The translations under genes were made by a program, and so were the position numbers. The notes beneath the pieces were generated by a model. That model did not search any database, was not told the origin of the DNA, and worked only from the letters and a program-made list of their open reading frames with translations. A stretch of 64,000 nucleotides of DNA. Source: Oikopleura dioica (Eukaryota; Chordata; Appendicularia; Copelata; Oikopleuridae). Positions 10,210 through 20,800 of the stretch are shown here, in pieces (the first letter of the stretch is position 1; each line of letters starts with the position of its first letter). The DNA is taken from assembly GCA_907165135.1 (NCBI GenBank), contig OU015567.1, positions 7,011,001 to 7,075,000 of the forward strand, given 5' to 3'.

Positions 10210-11940
10210 TCAAAGTTCGTCACCCCAAACATCAGCTCCACCAAATGAAACAGCCACAGTTGGAGTTGACACCACGATGGAATAGTGTCCATCGCTCAGC
10301 TCTCGTTCAAGGTCGGCGAGCTGAGCGTGCTTCTCCTTGTAGAAGTTGGAGATTCGCATCAAGACGACGGACAGCGGATCGCTGCCGTTTTTGTGGACTA
10401 AAATATTTCTGTAACATGTCATAAGCATTAAAACTTACCGTTCTCCGCTTCAGTCAAAAGGGGGCGAGTGAAGGTAACCCCTGGACGCTTGATGGGCATT
10501 GGAAACAGGTGGTTTCCATAGCCAGCGTACACGGCATCCTCCGGTGTGATGCGAAGGATGGTTCTTCCATGGTTGGCGACGTTGACAGGGGCGCCTTTAA
10601 TCCAAACGACCCCGTAGCTTCCACCCCGAGCATTCTTCGACGGTGGTTGGCCGAAGACGCCCGCGTTATCCGTCGGACGCTTGCGAGAAGTGGTAGGCTC
10701 GTCGAGACCAACTTGGTCGAGCGCCTCCATGCTTCCGATTCGACGAGCGTCACGTTGCTCTACTCGTCGTTGCTGCAGAAGGCGGGGGTGAGCGTCGGCG
10801 ACGTCGGAGGGTTGCTGCGGAATTCCTTCGTATCTAAACACAAAAATTATGATCAAACAGAAGACAACCAATCTTATTGAAAATGTAAGCGTATTGTAGT
10901 GATATATAGAACCCGCAAGTTATCCTACTCCATTAATTATGATAAATACGTACCCAACTTCGAATTCTCGGGTTGGACCGAATCGGAAGAATTGTCCGCT
11001 GCCTCCCATCGATGGGGGAAACATCGGGTAGGGAAAGATGGCATTGGGGGTGAGGGAGCTGGGATGCTGGTACAATCGTGCACCCTTCACGAAATGGGGG
11101 TCCAGGCCGACGAAAGGTGAGGGCGGAAGCGGAGCTCCAATCGGCGTGCCAGGGACGAAACGATGCGGTGCGTTGAAGCCAACCGGGAACTGGAAGACAG
11201 GGTTCACACCCATCGCACCATAGGGGCTAAACGCGTACGCTGCTGGAAGGGCGCTCGGAACTCCAGGCCAGTTCGCAAAGTTGGCGCTTTGCTCCTGTGG
11301 TAAAGGAGCAGCAGGCGCGTCTTCGCCGATGTTCGTCGGGATCACTAGATTCCGAAGCCGAGGAGCACCACGCCGAGCTGCCAAGTCGCTTTCCTTTTTA
11401 CATGTTTTCAAAAAATATTACAATCCATTTAATAATAATTAATTAAAACATTTTCCTTATGGTCAGCGGGCGCCCTTTCCCATCCTGCATTCGTTCGAAT
11501 CGGACGGGCCTCAAAGAAGAAGCTAGAATCCTTTTCGTCCTGAGAATTCGGATCCCATGCTCCAAGCGTGACTTCGAGCTGGTTATCCGCTAAATTTCAT
11601 TTTTAGATATTAAAGCAATATCAAATTATTAATGTTACTCATAAAATTCATAAAATATGCAATTCAAATTTAAGTCAAGTGTAGAATATCTTTTTGCAAC
11701 ACTTACATTCATTCAGACGAGTCAGATTCTCGAGATCGACGACTTCAGGGGGGCAATCGGGACGTCGACGTCCATTTCGGTTAAAAATCGTTCCAAACTA
11801 AGAAATTTTAAAACTATTAACGTAATTTCTACAACGTACCCGATGCATATTCTCCAAAAGTTATTGTCCGAGAACTGCAACTTTGAAAACTGATTGAATT
11901 TGACCACACGATCTCTTATATACCCGTCGAAAACATCCAT
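10210..11940 (-). CDS. Unknown multi-exon protein with a Pro-rich middle; paralogue of the gene at 12646-13512
   Basis: The start ATG at 11940 follows a clean acceptor (TTTCTAG, then AAC). Exons read in order: MDVFDGYIRDRVVKFNQFSK..., then NRNGRRRPDCPPEVVDLENL, then QLEVTLGAWDPNSQDEKDSS, then a long Pro/Phe-rich exon (VGLDPHF, FPYPMFPPSMGG), then LQQRRVEQRDARR and NHGRTILRITPEDAVYAGYG, and finally LADLERELSDGHYSIVV with the stop at 10210-10212. I do not recognise a domain. The last 60 residues align in pattern with the end of the next - strand gene (ERELSDGHYSIVV versus FEDDVINGHFTIAI), and both have a QRRVE segment, which suggests an old duplication. The intron at 11394-11455 has GA-AG ends. 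Confidence 0.6.
11394..11455 (-). other. Candidate GA-AG intron in the Pro-rich - strand gene
   Basis: On the coding strand the intron begins GAAAATG after ...CATAAG and ends GTAAAAAG before GAAAGCGAC. Removal joins APADHK to ESDLAARR in phase 0; the retained sequence contains stops. No GT donor is available nearby. Confidence 0.6.
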
Positions 11941-12645
11941 GTTCTAGAAACACCTGCCAACAATATCTTATGAATTTTTACAAGAAAATGATAAAAATCA
12001 ATACGAAAATGCAATAAAACAAAGAAAAGAATAAAGCTAGAAAGTAAAGAATTGGAGTAGGAATCGAGATGATGCCAGCGCGAGTAATAGTGTAATTTTG
12101 TAGAAGAAAGCCCATATATTCCAGGAGAAAAACCCAAATTTGTCAATAAAATGCCATTTTCTCAGAATTCAACCGTTAATTTTCGCTAAAATTTGGTATA
12201 TAGAATAATTATTGAGAGTTCTCAATATTTACATAGAAGAAATCCAAATGAATACACTAACTGAAGAAAAAAAGAACTTTAGAAGTGAATACATGTATGA
12301 CATACGCAAAAACGAATTTCACTCGATTCTAGAACAAAAACAACAATAAAAAAAAAACAATTGTCACAAGAGCCACTTTCAAACTTCTAATGACACAATT
12401 AAATTGCATCGATGAATTATCGCCACCGATGGCCTTCTCAATTGCAAAACCCTAATTCATACGCGGCCAAGTATTCCTAACTCGTACGTAACGCTTACTA
12501 CACAGCTCAAACCGACTACAAAACAACCGTTATCAACAAAAGACGAATCAACCGCGATAAATAGACAGTGATGACAAGACAGGTTAAGAAAGAAGATTAT
12601 ATTTTATTTATGCACAGATTGCACAAAAAAAAGAAAGGCCAATAT

Positions 12646-13512
12646 TTATCGGCGTCGTTGATTCTGGCCGAAGTTGAACTCCATGCCACCGCGAGTTTTG
12701 ATGGCGATCGTGAAATGACCATTGATCACATCGTCTTCGAAAGTCTGGAAACGCTCCAGAATTTGCGCATCTTGCCGCATGAGAGATTCAACGGCAATTG
12801 CCCGTTCTGCAGGGCGGAGAGAGTCCAGTTCGAGGGCCCGATACAGCGCGTTTCGCTCGGCTAATATAAATATAAGGTTGGAAAATGTATCGAATCATAC
12901 CGTTGTAAGCAGCCGAGCCAGGAAGGTGCTCCACGTCTTCCGGCAAGGGTTGCTGTCGAGGCTGGGGTCGCTCCCGGGGCTGAGATGGTTGATGCTCCAC
13001 TCGGCGCTGGTCCAACACGCGTTCGCTGCTACGAGCGCGTCGAGAATCACGAACAGAGTCGGTTCGGCGAACTCTACCACGTTCCATTTCAACTTCACTC
13101 AGCTGAGACGCCGAGTCAGAGGTTGAAACATCGCTAGCAGAGGACGACGAGTAGGTATTAGCTCGTGTAGACTATAAATAAGAAGTGAATGATTATTATT
13201 AAAATTCCACCGCCAAATTATGTCAAAATAATAGTACAATGAAAATAACAATTAAAATTAATCTATAGCTCCACAGTAGACACTCAAAAATAAAAAAGAA
13301 CTTACCGGCATTTTTGGACTTTCGGCCTTTTCTCTATCCAGACAGACGAGAACTGACGAATTTGAAAACACATCCCAGAAGTTAACCAAAGTTCTAGAAA
13401 TAGTTAGAAGACGAAAAATAAAAACATGTTAAATTTGTAAACAAACACAGTTCTAGAACACCTGTTATTAAGATACCTTTAAATTTCCATTGAAGCGAAC
13501 GGAGGCGGACAT
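12646..13512 (-). CDS. Unknown multi-exon protein, likely paralogue of the gene at 10210-11940
   Basis: Exons on the - strand are 13477-13512 (MSASVRFNGNLK), about 13306-13395 (FWDVFSNSSVLVCLDREKA), about 12900-13172 (Ser/Arg-rich, DQRRVEHQPSQPRERPQPRQ) and 12646-12869 (ERNALYRALELDSLRPAERA, ILERFQTFEDDVINGHFTIA, stop at 12646-12648). The C-terminal helix plus a GHFTIAI strand resembles the end of its neighbour (GHYSIVV), and the QRRVE segment occurs in both. No known domain. The middle exon is low complexity and probably disordered. The two genes lie in tandem about 700 bp apart on the same strand. Confidence 0.6.
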
Positions 13513-13833
13513 GATGGATAGCAAGGACGTGAATTCAGTTGAGAGCGTGCGTAGGCGGGCAAAATGAGCCAGCTAACCCAATTGGTCGCAACGCGAGCGA
13601 CAAAACCAGTACACGAGATTTTTTGCGAGAAAGACACCAAATTTTTAAAAAATATTCAATCATATTTCCCGGAGATCTAATAAACCACGATTCACCTTCT
13701 GCCAAAAGGAAAATCATGGCTAAACCCCGTTTCTGCCAAAAACGAGGCTTAGAAATTAAATCTACAGGCAATATCATCCGAATATTTGAAAATTATATAA
13801 AATCTCGTGCAATTTATTCATAAAAAATCAATC

Positions 13834-14230
13834 TTAATTCTTACTTATAAAATGCAGTTCCCACAATTTCGAGCAAAAAATGTTTTCTAGGGGCGATTTC
13901 ACCGAAAAAGTCCAACAGGGCGACCAAAAATTTCCCCCAACCCGCCCCCAACTCCGTTGCATCCTAACTATTTCGTGGGTACAAAAAATAAATTCCGCGA
14001 GAAATCCGTTTTCTAGGGACGCTTTCACCGAAAAAGTCCAACAGGAGGACCAAAAATTTCCCCCAACCCGCCCCCAACTTCGTTGCATCCTAACCATTTA
14101 GTGGGTACAAAAAAAATAACTTCCGCAAAAAATCCATTTTCTAGGGGCGCTTTCACCGAAAAAGTCCAACAGGGCGACTAAAAAATTTCCCCCATCCCAC
14201 CCCCAGCTACCAACCATTTCGTGAGTACAA
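13834..14230. repeat. Three-copy tandem repeat, period about 125-130 bp
   Basis: The block starting CTAGGGGCGATTTCACCG recurs at about 13887, 14012 and 14142, each followed by AAAAAGTCCAACAGG and a C-rich stretch (AATTTCCCCCAACCCGCCCC). Frames open through it on both strands are a consequence of the repeat, not genes. Confidence 0.85.
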
Positions 14231-14239
14231 AATGGCTGG

Positions 14240-14465
14240 CCAGTTGGGAATGGCACGCTCCGCGTGCCCAATATTATTCGAGGGGAAATAAGTTGGGAAG
14301 GGTTGGTTAGTTGGGAAGGTGGGCCAGTTGGGAATGGCACGCTCCGCGTGCAATATAAAATTCGAGAGAAAGTAAGTTGGGGAGGGTTGGTTAGTTGGGA
14401 AGGTGGGCCAGTTGGGAATGGCACGCTCCGCGTGCAATATAAAAGTCGAGAAAAATAAATTCGAG
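14240..14465. repeat. Three-copy tandem repeat, period 84 bp, containing a short palindrome
   Basis: The unit begins GTTGGGAATGGCACGCTCCG at 14242, 14327 and 14411 and includes the hairpin GCACGC-TCC-GCGTGC. The same hairpin occurs singly near 985, 7252 and (one base different) 9542. Confidence 0.85.
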
Positions 14466-14865
14466 AAAAATGGAGTTTTTTTGCGCGGAAAACATTTGCG
14501 CGGAAAAAAAAATGCACGAAAGTGAATTTGCCAGGTTTTCGTGCAAGTGCCATTCGCGCAACACGATTTCCGAGCAATTACCATTCGAGTTTTGCGATTT
14601 TGGGGCAATTCTTATTCGCGCACTTTTATTTCCGTGCAGTCCAATTGGCCCCTGGAAGTCATTAATTTTATCGTGGATTTTCTTTATCAACGAAAACATA
14701 ATTATAAATTACTATCATGTCTTGATTGGACATAATTTGATCATTAATTGATTGTTGAACTTTAATTTCCAAACCTCGATCGAAGCGCTGAAAGGTAATT
14801 GTTTGTTATGCTCTGTTCCTGGGAAAATTAGGTCTTTCCTAGGCTCGTCAATAGAAGATGAGAAC
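14466..14865. other. Gene-free stretch upstream of PDE1
   Basis: About 400 bp between the 84-bp repeats and the first PDE1 coding exon. An acceptor-like AG lies near 14831, so an upstream non-coding or coding exon of PDE1 may be present. Nothing else is recognisable. Confidence 0.3.
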
Positions 14866-17800
14866 ATGTCCGACTTCGAAACGCGGGGAGCTTACGCGGC
14901 TTTGTCTCAAGCAGCCGGCCGTCTCAGGTGGAATATACTTTTATTCTACTTCAAATGGCAATCCCGCCCAGCTAAAGAAAAAACGGATAGTCGGATAGAT
15001 AAGGTTCCCTGAAGAGATTACTAGATCAATTATTTTAAATAAATAATTTATTTAGCTGCTCAGCAAATGAGCATGCTGGGGCTCTACCTGTGTGGGCTCA
15101 ACCTGTGTAAAACCTGAGTCAGGATATGACAGACCTTTGATGAAAAGCCGCGTAGCGGCTTTTAAACGAAGCCGCGAAGCCGAATAGATTGGAATTTTAG
15201 CTTGCGGCTTCGTTAAGAAAAAGCCGCTACGCGGCTTTTCATCAACGATCTGTCAGACCCTGACTCAGGTTTCTACAAAGGTTGCCGAGTCCAGTTCTAG
15301 GGTAGGGTAAGTGTTGGGTTCCAATAATGGGTAAGTTCAGGACTTTGATTGGCTAAAAGATAGAGAAGTATTTTCTGATTGAGTGAAGCCTTCAAAGATA
15401 TTTTTGACTCAAATTAGTAAGAAGAAGAAGCAACACGAACTAAGGTTTAAAAGAGCGTGAACTTTCCGTAGTATGGATTGCGCCGTTTTAAAAGGGCTCA
15501 CCTTAAGACGGCCTTAAAAGGGCGTGAAGTTATTGTATCAACCTGGTACGGCCGTTCAAAATCGCTCAATCTCGATTTAACTAGATTTGTTAACAACGAC
15601 CTTTTTGAACTGAGAAGTTCTTAGAAGCGTTATTTTCTTCTTGGAAGGACTCTCCGCTACTCCTGCTGACAGTTGCGGGGAGCAATAAACACAGAAGCAG
15701 TAATCGGTCTAGGTCGGGGTAAATTCAATCAGGGCCCTCTCTTGGTTAGACGACTCTGAAATCTGCGCCAACAATTAGTTGTTTAGAGGAATCATAGCAC
15801 TGGTCAACTCCGGCTACTTGACCGTGGACATTTTGCTCAATAATCTTGAAGCGTCTGCGCGAACTCTTGAAGCTCTCTACGGTAAGAAATTGGAAATTGT
15901 TCTCAGCAACCTGTGTGGAATCCTGAGTCAGTATCTTAAGGGAGTGTACCTAAAAAGTGAATGGAAATATGCTCGAAATCGTTGTTGACACCCTAAGTTC
16001 AAAAAATTAAATTAAAATGGCACACTTGTCGAAGCCGCTTTGCTCTGAGGTTTTTACACTGGTTGCCGAGTCCTAATTGGAATTTTTGCTTTGAAAAGAC
16101 CTCAATTGACATTTGTAGCCGTCGAAATGGGCCACGATCATGAAGACGCGAGCGTTTTCACCGAGTGCGGAACCGCCGGTGAATTCAATGCTCTTCGAAG
16201 AATCTCGGAAACAGCTGAAATTCCGTCAGAAGTAAAGAACTGGCTGGTCGGGACGTTCTGCCGGACAGAGATTACAAAAGCGAGTAAGTTGTTTATGCAG
16301 AGTTGAGCAGATTAGATCATCTCCTAATTGTCGAATTTGCATAAAACAGCGAGGCTGAATTCGAAAAACGCAGAATTAGAAAATGAATCTACTGTTTTCT
16401 GGGCAGCAGAAGCAGTTTCAAGCAAAGAATTACAGTAAGGAAAGGGCAAAACGGTAATGATCAGAACAAGCCATAAAGTAATAATTTCTGTTTACTCCAG
16501 GTTTTTCATCTTCGAATAAATTGAATCTCGAGAGAAGAGCTGGCGTTTTTATCAGAGGATCGTGTCAGACAGAGGGTGCGCGGCTCTCGAATAGGCACTT
16601 TCGCCCATTTTTCGCGGCCATAAAAGTGCCTAAGCCAAGCTTTAAAATGTCAGAAGGCCATCATTAAATACGGATCATCTTACAAAGGTTAAACATTAAC
16701 CCCTCGCGAAGCAGAGTTGTGCGTATTCCTTGCCGCCAATAAAACAAACATAGAAACGTTTTTTTTTCTTTTTTCGCGAGAAAAAAAAACGAAAAGCGAA
16801 AAAAAATCATTCAATTTTCAAAAAAAAACACCTAAAAATCACTCATTTTTGGGAGACATAGAAGAGAAGAATTTCAAAAAACAAGAAAAAAAAACAGTGA
16901 ATTGCCCCGAGGCGCGTGAGCTCGAAATGAAGCTGGAATTTCAATGAGCCGGGAATTGTCTTGCAAACTTTGTCAGGCGATAACGCAGAGTCAGAAGAAA
17001 GGGACGAGATTTTTAACTTACGGGAAAGGGACACGAAAAAGAATGCGCGGGGAAATGTTGTGACATTGAATGATAGCTCTGTATTTGCATGACAGTTAAA
17101 GTTACTGAGCGCGTCATACCTTGAACGAACCAACAAAACAGAATTACCGAATTTCCCCTTGTTCAAAACTTCGCTCAAAAAACATAGGAAAAAGGGCCTC
17201 AGTCGCCCTAAATCAATATTATCAATTTGAAAAGAGAGCCGACTTATCCTACTTATATTTGCCGAACTTGGCCCTCAAAAATTACGAAAACTCGGCGACT
17301 CCATCTGTGCTCACAGAATTAAGTACAATTGTCAGAACTATCAACTTGGAGTTTGTCCTGAGATTAAAATCCTTGAGAAAGTGCGCTTTTCAGTAGTTTT
17401 TTTTCTGAAGAAGTTTTTTTTCTTACTGTACTTTTGCGCAGGTAGAAGATTATTTTTTCGTTCGTTGCAATTTGGAACACGAAAACTGACCTTTTAAAGC
17501 CCGGAAACATTAAAATTCGAGAATATCCGGTCATTTCTATTTCGATTTTTGGTTTTGTCAATTCTGAAAATTTGTGTCCCGCATAATGGCATGGCTGAGC
17601 AGGACGGCAAATATCAGGACTATACCGAGACGTTCCTGCCCAAGGGTGGACACCAGCGCAGTGAAAAGGAGCATCCAGATGATTTGGACAATGAAAAGTG
17701 AGTTGCTAACAATATTTTAGATGAAGGAAACAAGAAAAAATTCAAGGTCTTAGGAAAATGGTCCATAAAAATATCATTGATTTTGAATTTTGGTAATTAT

Positions 17801-20800
17801 CGAGAAGCCGCTTGCGGCTTCGAAAACAAAAATTAGAGCCGCGCTCTGCGCGGCTTTCTTTTTAAAAATCTCGAAGCCGCGGGCGGCTTCTCGAAGGTTA
17901 TTTTTGATTTTAATTTTGGACTTGAAATTGTGCTTGTTAGAAGTTATTACATCAATAATTTATAACTACACGTAAACTTGGTGTTGGAAGAATAAAAAAA
18001 AGATGTTGTTTCTTGTTTCGCGGAGCATTAGAATGCTGGAATTGATCGTCAGCCCGGGAGACCCCGCCAGCGGTCGGGCAGATGGCCGCCGATTGACATG
18101 GCGGTCGGAAAACATCCAGTAAAATCAGATCACTTCAAATTTGCGAAATTGACTCAACAAAACAGTGAACACAACGGGCCTCCTTCTGAGACACGTTTAA
18201 TTCTAGCGCCAGTACAGTCATAAACGTGGTCTTGAACGCAAAGAGGCGATAGTCCCTCCTCTCGAATTCGGGACTAAATATTTGCTCGTTCGGACTCTCA
18301 CTCGACCATAACCGGCATCTAAATGACGACTTGGATCAATAATTTATTAAAATCGGTAAACTACCCCGCTCAAATATTTGCGGCGCCTAATTCCTCGCTT
18401 TCGCAAAAAGTACTCTCTTGAAAGCAAATTCTTTTCGATACCGGGTTAGATAGAGATTCCCGAGGTCAAACATTATATAATCGTAATAATGACTGTTACA
18501 AATAAAATTTAATTTATGAGAAAAATGAAATAATGAAAAATATAATTACTACGAAAGCCGCGCAGCGGCTTTTGGAAACGAAGCCGCGCAGCGGCTTTCC
18601 TGAAACCGAAGCCGCGAAATTTCTTCGCCGAAAATTTGATATCTAGAAACTAAATAAAAATTAAATATCTTTATTTTTTAAGACTTCAAATTTTTGGCGA
18701 AGCCGCTCTGCGGCTTCGTTTTTAAAAAAAGCCGCTGCGCGGCTTTCGAATTTAACTATTTCAGCGATGGATTTAGGAATCAAGAAGTAGCGCGGTCTTC
18801 CATCTTATCATTTTCTAGGGCAGATAGCCCCGTAAATAGAAGAAAGCAGCATTCTAAATTGACTTCTTGCTGCGAAGTGGATGGAAGGAAATTAGGGGGC
18901 AAAGGAGCAACGCGTCATTTTTTTTTTGCGAGTTGGGCAAATACGCACTGAACAGTTATCTTTTGAAGTTTTCGCATTTTTGAAACTTCTCAAGCGCGTA
19001 AAGACAATTTACGAAAGCTGCTGTCTTTCTGTTCAAAAAAAAAAATGTTTCCTAAATACCGTTTTTCGGACCGTTTAAAAAGTGACCGGAATTCAAGCGG
19101 CCTCGTTTTTGGAAAAGATCTTCAAGTAACAATTTTGATTTACTGCCATTTTGTGTCAGAATCAGTGTCGGAATCAATGTTTACCATTTTTTAACGTAAA
19201 AACGTTTCATCGTCAAATTTACAACATCGTTGTCGTCGATTTTATAGCGGATTATTAGATGCCGATCAAATAGAATTTCATCCACCTCAAAAGCAGTAAA
19301 ACATGGGATAAGTGGTTTATTATAAAAAATAATCATTCCCCTGTTTATTCAGAATCAGAGCTCAGCAACCTGAGTCAGGGTCTTAAGATCGCAAATGAAA
19401 AGCCGCGTAGATTTTATAATAGCCGGAATTTTATAAATTATAATAGATTGGAAAAGTAACTTTTCGACTTCGTTTTGAAAAAAGCCGCTACGCGGCTTTT
19501 CGTTTAAGATCTTTAGACCCTGACTCAGATTTTCTATACAGGTTGGCGAGTCCAGAGTATTCGCCACCAAGGTCATTTTTCTTCTGATTTAGTTTCAACT
19601 TTAGTTTCCCACTTTTTTCCCAAGGAATTTCGCGATATTTGCGTCTTGTCAAAAGCGAAGCCTTTTTATTCCTCAGCTGAGGAAAACATTCCTTGTGCAG
19701 GAATCTCTGTTCTTTTCAAACAGGGGGACTGTAAAATGAGAAATCCAAACTGATAGGGTAGTCATCCAGTTGACAGCTGCTTGTATACTTTTGGCTGTGA
19801 CGACACTAGAAAGAATTGTCATTTGCGCGGAAGAAACGGCCGGATCTTTTAGCTCCAGGATTTCTTCATTGTCGATGGTGTTTTTTTTAATTTTAGACAG
19901 TTTTTTGTCGTTAAATTAAAAAGATCAAACATCAAACAGACGATTCTAACCAAAATTTATAGGACGCGTCATATGAACTACCCAAAAGATCTGGTGAAGA
20001 GCTTGAGTCTGATAGACAAGTGGGAGTTCAATGTTTTCGACGTCTCCGATGCTTCCAAACAAAGGCCGCTTACGTATGTTTTATACGAACTGCTCAAGAA
20101 GTACGATTTACTTTCGACGTTCAAGGTAATCGAAAATCCAAATTTCATCAAAATTCAATCAAAACTGGCTTCTACCTTTCATAACCTTATTTTCTTCTGA
20201 TTCATTCGATAATTAGCGGGCTAGTTTCAGACAAAATATTTTGTAAAAAATATACAGTTGGCCGTCAAAAGCTCATTCAAAATTTTCTCGAAGGAAAACT
20301 CCATTTTAAGGGTATAACCGTCGATTTCCCCAATGATCGAAAATAAACTCATTTATTGAAATTTTACTGAACAAAAGGAAAAGTTCAAACTTTGACGAAA
20401 AAGTTAAACAACCAGCGATTTCGTTGATCTTTATTTTTCTAAAGCCTTAGTAAGTATTATGGTTATTTTCTTAGGCTGAATAACCCCCTTCCGCCCGTCG
20501 CGCAACGCAGCGCTCAAGTCCCACCTAATCAGCTCCTGTCAGTGACAGTCAGTGCGACTTCTGCGAGTATTTTCTTGAGCACTGGTCGTATTTGCTCTAG
20601 CAGCCCCTGGCAGCCGATATCGCTGACAGGATCTCATGTCAAATGTCTCCGATTTCGCCGATTGCGCTTATTTTTCAATTCAGCTTTCTTTAATTAAAAG
20701 AAAGCTTCCCTCAAAGTTACCGTAAAAGAAAGCATCGATAGAAAAATATTCCTCCGCTATTTGGGAGACGAAAGAAGCAATTACAAATCTGAATATTTTA

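Noticed and set aside
14098-14608. Long open frames on the - strand across the tandem repeats
   Set aside because: They arise because the 84-bp and roughly 127-bp units repeat in frame. Composition is unlike the real genes and there is no splice context.
15094-15292. TSDs for family A elements
   Set aside because: I compared flanks of many copies (15094, 37410, 48352, 51532, 62439) and found no consistent direct repeat.
18001-18480. Possible small structured RNA between PDE1 exons
   Set aside because: I looked for snRNA, 5S rRNA and spliced-leader RNA features and found none that hold up.
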